NCBI GenBank assembly: GCA_034008185.1
Contig: CM067084.1
Span: forward strand, 74,428,255 to 74,492,254
Direction of reading: 5' to 3'
DNA length: 64,000 bases
Source of the DNA: Gorsachius magnificus
Taxonomy: Eukaryota > Chordata > Aves > Pelecaniformes > Ardeidae
The translations under genes and the position numbers were made by a program. How positions within the stretch are numbered: position 1 is the first letter of the stretch; every line of letters starts with the position of its first letter. Below are positions 1 through 12,606 of the stretch, piece after piece. The notes below the pieces were generated by a model. That model was not told the origin of the DNA and made no database searches. It worked only from the letters and a program-made list of their open reading frames with translations.

Positions 1-2748
1 TGGAAGGGAGAAGCTCTACTATAATCCCCTTCTGTGCATGTGGGGTTTCATTATTTTTAATTTTTATGAAGCTGACTTGTGTTGAAAGACTTAAAATTGG
101 GCTGACTTCCTTGATTGGAAAGCTGCTAGCCAAAAGACTTGAGGGTTGAGTCTAAGAGGAGACTTGACTTGATCACTTCACGTTCTGAGAAAAGGTCAAA
201 ATGCTTCTCCTCACTACTTCCTATCTAGTCATATTTGGAGGATATTTGGTAGAGATGGAGGTCTGGCATGGCCTATTCAAACAATAAAAGTCGCATCTGT
301 GTGGTGGTAGTTAAATTAGTACTTGAATAATAAATGCTAGCTTTCCTGTTGTTTGGGAAGAATGCTGGTAAATTGGAGGAATTAAAATATATTTGGAAAC
401 TGGAGAAAATGCCTTGAAATTAAAGAAATTAATTTTAAAATTATGAAGATCAAGAATTCATTCTGAAAATAGCAAGGAAGATAGTAGAGGCTATGAAATT
501 CTTAATGTAGTATATTAGAGTGTATGTAGAAGAATAGCGGATTATTTTCGTTACAATTGAGTTTTTGCTAGCAAAGAACACTTAAATTAGTGATGCAAAT
601 TATAATTCATTGTCAGTCTCAATTGAGCGCCTCTTCCATTTACTCAGTTCAAGACTAGGTGTCTTTTTAAGTGAATATTTTAACAAAACAACAGCTGCTA
701 AGTACTCGTGAACCACTCTAAAGGTGCAGCGTTGTCCTAAATGTCATACCATGCAATTCCTTTCCTTTTGAGCATAGCCTCTCCAAATGCACAAAAGAGG
801 TTCTACTTTTGAACAAGCATTTCTAAATAGACCCACTTCCTTGCATGAAGCAAACAGTTCCAACTTTAGGTGAAACTTGTAGTTTTGTGTGTGTCTGTCT
901 TAAAATATGCTTCCCCCTTACCCCAGGAAAGTTCTGAAGAGGCATCGGATCTTGGTGGCTCTTTTTAACAGCTATTCAAAAAGCAGTAGTTGGAAGATGG
1001 ACATGCATGACCTCTTTGAGCTTCCTCTTCAGGAAAATGACCTTGTTGAATAATCTGGCCTTATTCTAAGGAAGATTTCCTTTGCACAGAGGATAGCAGA
1101 CTTCCCTGTCAAGGTTTTTAGCAATTGCAGTCTCTTCTTGAGTATAATCATTAAAAAAAGAACTCTTCATTCAGGAAGTTTCAGGTGGATCACAGCACAA
1201 AGGGAATGAATGGGGGAGGGTAGAACCAGCCAACCCAGGAGAGCTGATAAACTGGTTCAATGCCCTGTTCCAGTAATATCTAGTGGGACTTCTGTGCTGT
1301 ATAGATAAAAAGATCCTCCCTCCTATAAAGAATTTACAGCCTGATAGAGGCTACTCAAGTTTGGACTGCCAAATGTCATTAAAATATACTACCAGATATT
1401 GTTTCCAGGTATTTTGTTTCGGTTATAGAAAGCCAAGTATACATCACAAGGGAGTTTCTTTACTTATTGTCCCCCTAGTCAGCCATTGTTTCAGTGCCTT
1501 GAGCTTTTACTGGAAATGTTGCAGCTTACTGTCCCTTTTCTGCATATGATGTCATGCGTGACATTCTTAGGGTTTTTGGTCTCAATCTCCAAAGAATTAG
1601 GACTTTTTTTTGTAACTTAACAGGATTCTATATAAACAAATGCTTAAGAGAACAAGCTGTAGTTATAATACATCTGCTTTCTCATAGAACTGAGCACTGA
1701 CTTCATTAGAAGCTGGTCAGAAATGGCTATAAGGATGCGGTTGCTGTTAGAGAACATAGCAGTCATTCTCTGTACTACTGGTAGTTTGTGCCTGCTTCTT
1801 CCATGCCCCCCTTGAAAAATGCTTTCAGTGCTTTGCAGCTGTCAAAGATGTAGTAGTTTAGCCTCTACCTGATGGACAAGGGGTTTTAAGGTGGTTAAAG
1901 TGCAGGTAGTTAAATAACTCGGGCATTTGTGAAGAAGGCCTTGTTAAAGATTCATTTGGCTGAATACTAATTGTAAAAACTAAATATCAATCTAATTGCC
2001 ATGTGACATTGTCCTTGAGGTTCTGTTCCTTCTAAGCATCCAAGATCTTGGCCTGTGTGAATAGTCTTTTAAACATCCCTAATTATTATGTTATGATTAA
2101 ATCATTCTTATTGTCCTTTTGCATGTGGTTCAAGATACATTAGCTTTAAGACTTTTTGACATGGAATTCCTTTCCAAAACCATATTTTTCCTTAGCTATT
2201 ATCTAATAGTTTAAAAAGTTTGTATTGCCTTTTATTTGGAGAAAACTGGAGAGGGAGGAATTTGCTGAAAAACCTTATTTTTAAGTCTCTTTAATTTGGT
2301 TGTTTCTCTTTCAGGGACAGCTGCAGTGTAACTATTAATGCTATCTTAATGTGCTCTTGTGTTCTATGTGATACCTTAGCTGTTTAGAGTAAATGATTGG
2401 TACTGTTTTTTTAAATATGTATACTATATAACTGGCATCTACAGTCATGAAAAGGAAACTAGTAAAAGGGAGTGCTGTTCCTGCTGTCAAGTTGCAGGTT
2501 TCACATGGCTTGAATAGGGCTAATTAACTGCAAATCTGATGGAGATTCAAACTCTGAGTTCTGCTGTTTACTTAAAGTAGCCTTCTTCAAAAGGAAGTCA
2601 GAAATACATCTACAGATGCAAAAGTAAAGGGAAAATCAAATGGCTTGTCTCATATGCAGGTGTTGATTAAAACATAAGATAAAAATCCAATTGCTGTTCT
2701 ATCCTATGGTTGTGTAGGAATTCGGGCTTTCCCCCCCCCCCAAAAAAA
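1..2748 (+). other. FAM53A upstream intron, no gene seen
   Basis: This is AT-rich non-coding sequence. I searched it for the missing first FAM53A coding exon and did not find it. It ends in a C11-A7 homopolymer junction (2731-2748) that directly abuts the 5' edge of the CR1 element. It is presumably intron, because the next recognisable exon (6694) starts at a codon boundary and needs an upstream exon. An untranslated exon could be hidden here. Confidence 0.6.
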
Positions 2749-5514
2749 GGTGGTGGGATCAATAGCCCAACTGGCAGCATGGGCAACAAATAGGAGGCAC
2801 TGGAAACCATGGTGTAGCAGGAAAACTATGATATAGTTGCCATCACGGAAATATGGTGGGATGACTGGCACAACTGGAGTGCTGCAGTGGATGGCTGTAA
2901 ACTCTTCAGAAGGGACAGGCAAGGAAGGAGAGGTTGGGGTAGCCTTGTGTGTAAGGGAGGGTTTTGACTGTCCAGAGCTTGACGATGGTGATGATAGGGT
3001 TGAGTGTTCATGGGTAAGAATCAGGGGGAAGGCCAACAAGGCAGATATCATGGTAGGAATCTGTTACAGACCACCCAACCAGGATAAAGAGGCAGGCAAA
3101 ATGTTCTGTAAGCAGCTGGGAGAAGTCTCACAGTTGCTAGCCCTTGTTCTCGTGGGGGACATCAACTTACCAGATGTCTGCTGGAAATACAATACAGTGG
3201 AGAGGAAACAGTCCAGGAGGTTGCTTGAGTGAGTGGAGGAGACCTTCCTGATGCAGCTGGTGAGTGAGCTCGCTAGGGAAAGTGCCTGCTGGACCTGTTT
3301 GCAGATGGAGGAGGACTTGTGGTGATGTGGCAATTGGAGGCCGTCTTGGGCACAGTGAAATGATAGAATTCTTGATTCTTGGAGAAGTGAGGAGGAGGGA
3401 GGGGGTCAGCAGAACTGCTGCCCTAGACTTCCTGCGAGCAGACTTTGGCTTGTTTAGGAGCCTGGTTGAGAGAGTCCCTTGGGAGGCAGTCCTGAGGGCA
3501 AAGGAGTCCAGGAAGGCTGGACATCCTACAGGAAGGAAATATTAAAGGCACAGGGACAGGCTGTCCCCATGTGCCAAAAGACAAGCTGACAGGGAAGATT
3601 ACCAGCCTGGCGGAACAGAGAGCTTTGGCTGGAACTTGGAGGGAAAAAAAGAAGAGTTTATGACCTTTGGAAGAAGGGGCAGGTCAGTTAGGAGGACTGC
3701 AAGGATGTCATGAGGTTATGCAGGGAGAAAATGAGAAGGGCCAAAGCCCAGCTAGAACTTAATCTGGCTGCTGCCATAAAAGACAATGAAAAATGTTTCT
3801 TTAAATACATTAGCAACAAAAGGAGGGCTAAGGAGAGAATGTATTCTTTCTTGGATATGGGGGAACCATAGTGATAAGGGATGAGGAAAAGGCTGAGGTA
3901 CTTAATGCTGTCTTTGCCTCAGTCTTTTAATGGCAAGATCTTGGGGTACCCAGCCCCCTGAGCTGGATGACAGGGAGCAGAATGAAGCCCCCATAATCCA
4001 AGGGGAAATGGTGAACAACCTGCTACACCATTTAGACACACCCAGGTCTGTGGGGCCAGATGGGATCCACCTAAGGGCACTGAGGGAGCTGGTGCAGTGC
4101 TCACCAAGCCACTTTCAATCCTTTATCAGCAGTCCTGGCTAACCGGGGAGGTCCCAGCTGACTGGAGGTTGGCACATGTGATGCTCACCTACAAGAAAGG
4201 CTGGAAGGAGGATCTTGGTAACTACAGGCCTGTCAGTCTGACCTCGGTGCTGGGGAAGGTTATGGAGCAGATCATTTTGAGTGCCATCATGTAGCATGTA
4301 CAGGACAACCAGGTGATCAGGCCTGGTCAGCATGGATTCAGGTCCTGCTTGACCAAGCTGCTCTCCTTCTATGACCAGGTGACTGCTTAGTGGATGAGGG
4401 AAAGGCTGTGGATGTTCTCTACCTGGACTTTGACACTGTTTCCTACAGCATTCTCCTGGAGAGACTGGCTGTTCATGGCTTGGATGGGTGTACACTTCAT
4501 TGGGTAAAAGCTGTCTGGATGGCCGGGCCCAAAGGTTGTGGTGAATGGAGTTAAACCCAGCTGGTGGCCAGTCACAAGTGGTGGTTCCCAGGGCTCAGTA
4601 CTGGGTCCAGTTCTGTTTAGTATCTTTATCAATGATCTGGATGAGGGGATTGATTGTACCCTCCATAAGTTTGCAGGTGACTCCAAGTTGGGTGGGAGTA
4701 TTGATCTGCTTAAAGGTAGGAAGGCACTACAGAGGGATCTGGACAGGCTGGGTCAGTCGGCTGAGGCCAATTTTGAGGTTCAACAAGGCTGAGTGCGTTG
4801 GGTCTTGCACTTGGGTCACAACAACCCCAAGCAACCCTACAGGCGTGGGGAAGAGTGGCTGTAAAGCTACCCAGCAGAAAAGGACCTGGGGGTGTTGGCC
4901 AACAGCCAACTCAATATAAGCTGTCAGTGTGCCTGGGTGGCCAAGAAGGCCAATAGTATCCTGGCTTGTATCAGGAATAATGTGCTCAGTAGGACCAGGG
5001 AAGTGATCGTCCCCCTGTACTTGGCACTGGTGAGGCCACACCTCAAATGCTGTGTTCAGTTTTGGGCCCCTCACTCCAAGAAGGACATGGAGGGGCTGGA
5101 GCATGTCCAGAAGCAGGTGAGGGGTCTGGAGCCCAATGCTGATGAGGAATGGCTGAGGGCACTGAGGGCGTTCAGCGTGGAGAAGAGGCTGAGGGGGAGA
5201 CCTTACTGCCTTCTACAACTGCCTGACAGGAGGGGGTAGCAAGGTGGTGTTGGTCTCTTCTCCCCAGTAAGAAGTGATAGGACGAGAGAATGGCCTCAAG
5301 TTGTGCCATGGCAGGTTTAGATTGGATATTAGGAAAAAATATCTTCCCCAAAAGGGTTGTCAAGTATTGGAAGAGGCTGCCCAGGGAAGTGGTTGAGTCC
5401 TTATCCCTGGAGGTATTTAAAAGTTGTGTAGATGTGGTGCTTAGGGACCTGGTTTAGTGGTGGACTTGATGATCTTAAAGGTCTTTTCCTGCCTAAATAA
5501 GTCTGATTATGATC
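2749..5514 (+). mobile_element. CR1 LINE (non-LTR retrotransposon), 5'-truncated and decayed, sense to FAM53A
   Basis: This is a 2.8 kb CR1-family fragment. Its broken ORF2 is readable piecewise on the + strand. The endonuclease part (about 2837-3540) shows VGICYRPPNQD and GDINLPD. The reverse-transcriptase part (about 3930-5240) shows [51 protein letters not shown] and IFINDLDEG. The catalytic box that should read F-A-D-D reads FAGD (4670-4681), losing one metal-binding aspartate. Several stops and frameshifts also break the frame, so the copy is inactive. The 3' end (about 5440-5514) has the usual CR1 tail, with GATGATCTTAAAGGTCTTTT and a degenerate terminal octamer repeat. A full CR1 is about 4.5 kb, so the 5' part, including ORF1 and the start of ORF2, is missing. 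The 5' boundary is approximate. Confidence 0.95.
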
Positions 5515-6693
5515 CTTTCATCTGTTCCATTATTTCCTACCTCTAACACAATAATGCAAAGGGAATGTTACCGTAGCTTAGCATTTGTATCGTAAACATT
5601 GGGTTCATGGATATAAAGTTGTCACTAGCAGTCTGTGTGTTGCTGTACAGCGAGAAGGAAAAGCTTTGTAGCCCAAGGATGTTTGTTTAAAAATTGACTT
5701 TTTTATCAGGAAAGGAAGTGTATGTACAATGCTGTTGTCTTTGGCTATACACAAAAAACAACGTTTGTGTAAAGTGTGTTGCTCTCCTTTCAAAGCAATC
5801 TTCCTCTCCATCCTGAGGTGGTGATGGGGGAATAAATAATGGCCCTTGGGCTCTGATGGAGCCTTAAGCCATTTATTTGAGAGTCCTTTATAGGAGGATA
5901 GTAAGCTCTATTCTTTGACTATTTTCCATAAGAAAATGGAAAACATTCTGCATACAAATTTGTCTTACTGTGCGGGTGCTACAGATGAAGCTTAATCATA
6001 AATTCTCAAGAACTCTACATGCTAAGTTTGTTTTAAGCATGGCTTTTACAGTGGTTCTGAGTAGTGAACAATCACCAATAAACTGATTTCAAAACTTCAG
6101 TCTGCAAAAGATGATTTTTAGATAGGAAATATTTTTAATGGCTTTTGTACTTAATGTAGCAAAATGGTTTTTACTTCTTAAATTCTTAAGAAAATGCAAA
6201 ATGCTAGTAAAGCCTGATTTGGGCAGTGTTCATTCTGGGGACCCTTAAGATTTGTATATTTGATTTGGATAAAGCTATTCCTGTCTCTTCAGTTTAAGGT
6301 GAAGCATTTTGCTTTTTACACTTAAGACTGAAAATGGAAACCAAATTGTTAGACTGTAATTTCCTCTCCTGAAATGAGAACTGGATCAAAGCTATTTCAT
6401 TAAGGGTGAATTACAACTCTTTAATTTTGCTGTTTATTCACATGGAGTCATATTGTAACTCTTGAAACAGTTTGGCACTTAGCTATATATCGGAAAACAT
6501 TGCAAATAGTTAGATGCCAGAGGTTTTATTTGGAAAGATCAGCCGTTCAGGAATTTCTTCAAGATACCCAGCAAAACCCCTTCCTTTTAAAGAGGCTGTT
6601 AAATGCACATATAGGGAAACTGAAAACTGCATGCTGTTTCCTTGAGGTGTATGCTCTTTCACACAGTTAAAACTTTTTTCTGATTGATTTCAG
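5515..6693 (+). other. FAM53A intron between CR1 and the first visible exon
   Basis: AT-rich sequence with no gene or clear repeat. Its last bases form a good splice acceptor: a T-rich tract (TTTTTTCTGATTGATTTCAG) ending with AG at 6692-6693. Confidence 0.7.
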
Positions 6694-6748
6694 TACTCAT
6701 CTGAGAAGCTGAACAAAAGTGGCAGCTTGTTCCCTTTCGAAATCAACG
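6694..6748 (+). CDS. FAM53A: FAM53A coding exon (55 nt, short N-terminal exon)
   Basis: The exon is flanked by TTTCAG at the 5' side and GTAAGT at the 3' side (6749-6754). It encodes YSSEKLNKSGSLFPFEIN plus the first base of the next codon, so it starts in phase 0 and ends after one base of a split codon. It resembles the human FAM53A exon that also carries a LNKSG-LFP core. The split G joins AA or AG of the next exon to make a glutamate. It is too short to detect by ORF length; splice sites, frame and conserved peptide together support it. The segment lies about 27 residues from the N-terminus in relatives and has no domain of known fold. Confidence 0.92.
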
Positions 6749-9019
6749 GTAAGTTCTTCAGAAACCTTAGCTGTGTTTTACTGAGGTAATTGGTATAGCA
6801 AGCAGCCTTTCTTTTGTAAATAAGGTGAGGGGGATGGAGCATGCTGTTGTAGAGCCTGCTGGTTTAAGCTGGTCTTTGAACAATACTGGGAATAGCTGGT
6901 TGTTAGTTTTGTACTTGTGACCTGCTTTGCATAGCAAAAGCCCCTTGTAACACATTTTTTTTTTTTTTGGTTCAATATCTGCTATGGTTTACAGAAAGCA
7001 CACCAATGCTGTTTTTCATGCTAAATATCTCTTCAGGTTCCCCAGCTAGCAGAAAGCTCTCACATCTTTACACAGCTTCTTTCATGCTTTGCCACAGAGA
7101 GTGTCCGACATGATGCAAACCACAAGTAGAAGTCCAGTGCCTTCATACAAATGTTATTTGCTTTCCCCCCTTGGTCCTATTAGAACAGAAGTTGTATCTC
7201 GCAAAAATAAAAATGCCACTTATATGTAAACCTTGTATTGTTTTATTAAGGGATGGACTCGAAGTTTTGCATGTTTGGTTGTGTCTTTAAGCATGGAGGA
7301 CTTTTATTTGCTCCGTGGGATTCCCCATAAAATGTGAATCTTGGTTTGTGTGAGGTTTCAAAGGGAAATGGTATTTTATCTTAAATACCATTACCATGCA
7401 AACAATTAAGACACATATGCAACTCCTGACTTTTGTTTTACTGTAAACTTTAAACCAACTTCCCAGCCTGGGAGAAAGCTTCCTAAGGCTTTTTAAAAAT
7501 CAGGCCAGTCCAAGCTAGCAAATTGTCCTACAGTAGATGTTAGGAGTTTCAAACATTATCTGGATCCCATTGTGTTGGCTATTTTACTTGCATTGAATTA
7601 TGGATGGTCCCTGCCTTGAAGAGCTTACATGCTTAAGGCAAAGCACAGTATGTGGCTGTACCCATCTGAAAGAATGGAGGAGGAAGGACAGAGGAATTCT
7701 AATAAAACATGTTGTTTGAATAGGCCAGCTGTCTGCACAGTTAAATGATTTTGAGACAATAGGGTGTTCTTTAAATAAGATCCAAATAAACAGGATAATC
7801 CATGACATACTTTGGGCACGGAACACGTACAGCTATTTGGGTTTGCAACTTTTAAAGCTACTCAGCAAATCTTTTATCTGTTGATTACTCTAAAACTTAG
7901 TTTAGACAGCCAACTATAAGAATATACAAGTAGTTAATGTTTAGGCTATATCTAGGTTCTTAAAATAGGCATAAGGGAAAAACTTGGTCTTTTAAATATT
8001 CTTTCTTTAAAGCTGGGATGAGTGAAACTTACTTGGCTAATTGGTTTAAATTAGCAAATTTTCTAACCAAGCATGAAGCACTGTTAACTGGCCAACAGTT
8101 TTGCTGCTTTTCAATTTGCAAATCCAAAGTCTGCTGTAGTTCTTCTTACACTTCATTGTATAATGTGGAGGAACAGCTGTAAAATGTGCAGAATGTTCTC
8201 AAAGAAATGCTTTACAAAAGAGTGAGAGGCTTCGCTGGCAGACTGCTTTTAACCCAGCATTGCCACTTCAGATGAGAAGTTGTGCGCTATGGGTTATGTC
8301 TGTATTCAGAGTTAAACTTGCAGGAGGTTCTTAAGGGATACTCACTTTATTTTATGCATTGGAATAAGATTTTTTTTTTTCCCTACACTTTGAATATGAG
8401 CAAAAAAAGAAACAATCTGCAGTCTGATCTAACTTTTTTACTGTTTCCAGTTTAAAGTAAAGCTTTTCACACCACAGAATGTGAACCCCATCTCTCTGAA
8501 ACTTTTCTTTAGTAAGATATTCTTAACAGAAAAGTGTAACAGCCAAATGATGGACAGCAATCTATGAAGAGATTATCCTGTTCTTTTTTAAAAAAAAAAA
8601 TAATTTCTTTGGTGGGTTCTCACATTACTTGTTAATTCATTTTGGTGGTACCTTAGGTTGTTCACTGTTACGGGGTTTAGTTGTGGTATATGCTATGCAC
8701 AAGGAAGCAGGTAAGGAAGCTGTCCCTGTTGCTCACTAATAAACACAGTGCTGTAATCTTTTGGTATACAGCAAGAAGCATTAACAAGGTACATATATAC
8801 TGGAATGCCTGGATTGGCTCCTGAAATACTTTTTTGGTCTTCATGTTTTTGGAATTTTCTACCTTTTTTGAAATTAATTTATAACTATAGTGTGAAATGT
8901 GTAACGGTGACTCCTCCTTCTAAGCTTGAGTTTGATTCATGGTTTTACATTAAACTAGGTTTAAATCAAGTTGTTGTCTTCCTTTGCATCTTTCACCTGT
9001 ATCTTTCTTTTGTTTTCAG
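6749..9019 (+). other. FAM53A intron (2.27 kb)
   Basis: AT-rich intron with no gene or recognisable transposon. Only short homopolymers stand out, such as T/A runs near 8369 and 8584-8600. It ends with the pyrimidine-rich acceptor TTTCTTTTGTTTTCAG. The three bases after that AG are AAG, giving a CAGAAG tandem acceptor. Confidence 0.85.
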
Positions 9020-9822
9020 AAGAGAGTCCTTGGAAAGCTTTAAATGGGGGTTGCCCAATCCAGACTGACACAACAAGGAATTCAGCTTACCCTTTCCCAG
9101 TGTGCCCATTCAGCACTGGCACTGCCAGTAATGGTAGTCTGCAGTGGCAGCAGGAATCTTCCAGTACATCTATGGTGTCAGGATGGATAAGTGAATTAAA
9201 CCTTAATGAAAATTCCGGTCAGCCCTTGGCACCACCAACGAAACGCCACTGTAGGTCCCTCTCTGAACCAGATGAGCTGGCTCGCTGTCGGTCACCGTGG
9301 AAGCCTGGCAATTCAAAGGTTTGGACTCCTGTATCAAAGAGACGGTGTAATAGCGGCGGTAGTGCTACCTTGCAACGCTGCAACAGTCATGGAAGTGCAA
9401 CCTTACAGAGAAGCACAAGTATCAGTCTGCCACAAAACATACTGTCACTAAATAACGTCTTCACTATCACCAGCTTCAACACATCACCAGTACCCAGACC
9501 TTCCTCTGCCAGCAGCGGGTTTGTGGACAGTAGCGAGGGCAGCACAAGCTCAAGTACCCGCTGGAATTCTGGAGGCCCTTGTGACTTTAACCCAAGGCGC
9601 CGCCTCTCCCTCTCCCAGGAGCACATCACTGAGACGGGAAATCTCTTGCCTTCAGCCAACAGCACTCCCACCTCCACACCCGAGCTCAGCCGGCGTCAGG
9701 GCTTGTTGAGATGCCGCTCTCAGCCTTGTGTTCTGAATGAAAAGAAAAGCCGGCTAAAGCGCAGACGGGAGGAGGATGTACGATGGAACAGACCATCGTT
9801 AGACTTTTTTAAAATGACACGG
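9020..9822 (+). CDS. FAM53A: FAM53A main coding exon (803 nt)
   Basis: This exon encodes about 268 residues, from the split glutamate through SPWKALNGG to the conserved DFFKMTR, and ends in phase 0 at donor CGG|GTGAGA. The sequence is Ser/Arg/Pro-rich and looks largely disordered. Visible features: APPTKRHCRSLSEP, with RSLSEP (9253-9270) fitting the 14-3-3 mode-1 pattern R-S-x-S-x-P; RCRSPW; KVWTPVSKRR; an 11-residue tandem duplication (RCNSGGSATLQ then RCNSHGSATLQ, 9343-9408); RPSSASSGFVDSSEGS; RRRLSLSQE; GLLRCRSQPCVL; and a basic stretch KKSRLKRRRE (about 9739-9770) that could serve as a nuclear localisation signal. The family is nuclear. The related Simplet/FAM53B promotes beta-catenin nuclear localisation, but transferring that role to FAM53A is inference. 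Upstream ATGs in the same open frame (for example 8971) lie in the intron and are not used here. Confidence 0.97.
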
Positions 9823-12606
9823 GTGAGATTTTACTTTTCTCAGTGTGTGAAGGGAACTCTATTTCTAGATAAATTGAACTAATTAGTAGTTGTTACGGAT
9901 TTGCTTGCGGTTTTGTACTCATACATATCACCTTCAGCAGTATAGCAGGCTTCTTAAACTTGCAAGTGCTATACCTGTAACGACTTACTTCTGCTCCCAA
10001 AGCCCAGTTCTTGAAGTCCAGTCTACTTGATAGAGAGCTATGAAAAGATGCTTGAAGCAGAGGTCACAGAAAAATGATTTGTTAAAATGCAAGGAAGCCT
10101 TAGGGAAGGGGGGGATAGGGTAGCAAAAGTTACACCACTGCGTTCCCAGAGAACAGTGTGCAATGATTTCTAAGGCATCTTGGTGCAAATCTGTTTGGTA
10201 AAGAAATCTGTGTGGTTAAGCCTCCCTTTACAGCTTGAGTAATTCCATAAAGCTAAATAAGAGCAAGCAAACCCCCATACAAATGAATTAACTAAGAAAC
10301 TGCTAATAAACAGGAATAGAAATGGTGTTCTAATATGGCAACTGCAGATGCTCCAGCTCAATGGAGAGGTGTTTTACTCCAGTTATTTGGAATTCTACTT
10401 ACCTCCTCATGTGAGGGTAAAGGTGCTAATTTAAAAAAACTAGTAAACTTCAGTTCATGCCTATACTTGGCATGTAATAACAATGCATGTACATGGCTCA
10501 TTTTTTCAAAGCTTCTGTGTCCAGTTTTAAACTGTAGCAGCTGCCTCTGAAGATACTAATTTAATTTCTGTGGACATAAAAATGAGTCTTACGTTATGGT
10601 CAGAGACACTTCATGCTTGTGAGAATATAACCCTACTGCCTTCAGTAGATCCCAGACTTGGGAGGCTGGTGTGTGTAGGTCTGTTAAGAGTAGTGGGAGG
10701 AGGCAGTTTGCTGAAGTAGCAATAAAAATGGAAGGAAATAGTTCTGCACCAGTGTCCCTGCATTTGATGCACTGTGCAAAGGAAAAGCTGAACAGAATGG
10801 GATGCTGGCTAAAATGTCAAATCTGTAGCACCGTGGTATTGGCAGGCTTCATGTAGAAACGTGTGGGAAAAATACTAATAAGATATTGGAACTGAACTGT
10901 CTGATGTGGGATATTCATAGTTAACTAGTTTATGTCCACTTTGCTTAGCTAAAAGTCTGTATGATGGCATCTGTCCTTCTGTTATACCTTTGAGACAACT
11001 TACTCAGAGCTTAAAGGATTTTCTTTAAGACTTTTTTGATGAAGCTGTGGTGTGGGTAGCTGGTTGGCAAGACATAGAGAATGATGTGTTTGCTTATTGA
11101 CAAGGTTGGTAGTTCAGTGATGATCAGGACTATGATAAGGGGAAGTTCATTAAGACTGCTCTTTCATGAATCTTGATGGCTGCTTCTTGCTTCCAAAAAT
11201 ATGTTCTCTGATTTCAGATTCACTTCTAAGTCAGTTTATGAAAGGCCTATGTTGAAAACAAGTGCTTTTAAGGATTTTCATTCTAAGCTTTTCTGCAAAT
11301 ATTTTGATGTCCTCAAATCTTCTTAAAAAGCTAAACTCACCGAGTAGTTTCTGAAATCCAGGTCAGTAATTGGATAATTCGTATTGCTTATGGAGAACTT
11401 AAGTCATAGTTGACCCATGTTATGATAGATCTGAACATGCTGGGAAGGGAGAGTTTGTACTTTATATTGTGGTGGTCTATTGGAGAGGGGATGAAGAAGG
11501 GATGTTTGGGTCTACAGCCATTTCTGCTGATGCTCTGGAGTCCTGAAAGGTCCTGCCAAAATTGCTCAAGGTTTCCTGGCTAGGAGTTCTCTCAAATCAA
11601 TATTTATTGGAACTAAATTATTTATTTACTTTAACCTGAAACAAGTGCTGTTGTAGCTGCATGAAGATCCTGAATAGCTGTGGTTGGGTGAAGCTTTAGA
11701 GGGAGAAGGGGATGAAAGGTGTTACTGGTTGGGGGGGTGTATTTTGCATTAGTAAACTGTGTTTTGCTAGCTGAGTTCTGGAGAATGTACTTGGTGGTTG
11801 CTGCTTCTACGAATTTGCTAAATCTAAGTGCTAGAAAATCAAAAGTAATTTTAAAAGCAAAGTTCCCATTGTCATTGCTTTTTAAGCTTAGCGCTCCTAA
11901 GTGAGTTCATAAGTGAGTAAATTCAGATTATCAATCTAGCCTTATAATCTATCCTTAGTTTCTGTACTTGGTCATGGCTTGCTTCTTTCCACTGTTGCCT
12001 CTTTAATATTTGAATTCGTGCCTTTATTTAAAAGAAGGAAAAAATTGGGCAGCTCTTAACACCATAAACTGTTTCTTTCAGTTTACTTTGATTTTATTTT
12101 CTTCCACAGACCTTTCCACTTTACTTCACTGTACTCCTCCTCTGGTTTAGATTTTATGCCCTCTTGGAAAAGAATATGCCGTATCTCCATTTCTCATGGA
12201 AAACACTACATTAATATTCAGTAAAATGAGTAAGTTGCCTATGTAGAAATAGATTGAAATGATCAGGCAGACTGCTGTACACCACCATTTAGGTCTCCCG
12301 TAATGCTAAATCCTGGAAGGATCTTTTTCTGGACTTGAAGCTTAAAATGCAAACTTGTGAAACTTCAGACCTTCTAGAACATGAAGACAGCTGTAAAAAC
12401 AAGTAGAAAAGACTGTAGGAAAAGATATCCAAATATGATAGCTGTTTTCAGCCCCGAAAGACTCAAAATTACTTTCTCTGTTCAGTTATGCAAGAATAGC
12501 TGTAGAAGTTGTAGAACTGCAGAACACGGTATCTCTGCCGATTTTGTTCAGTCGCCCAAATAAGAAGCTGGCTCCCGTGAGGGGTGTCAATCTTCCTTCG
12601 CTGCAG
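9823..12606 (+). other. FAM53A long intron, first part
   Basis: Reading past the donor at 9823 keeps the frame open for 19 more codons to a TAA at 9880-9882. An AATAAA lies at 10305-10310, so a retained-intron or intronic-polyadenylation transcript is possible. The rest is AT-rich with no gene or transposon that I can identify. The segment ends in a pyrimidine-rich acceptor-like tract (TCTTCCTTCGCTGCAG) before 12607. Confidence 0.6.

Noticed and set aside
8971..9019. In-frame ATG upstream of the FAM53A main exon as a translation start
   Set aside because: The bases before 9020 are a pyrimidine-rich intron end with a clear AG acceptor, and the conserved peptide before SPWK is supplied by the exon at 6694-6748.
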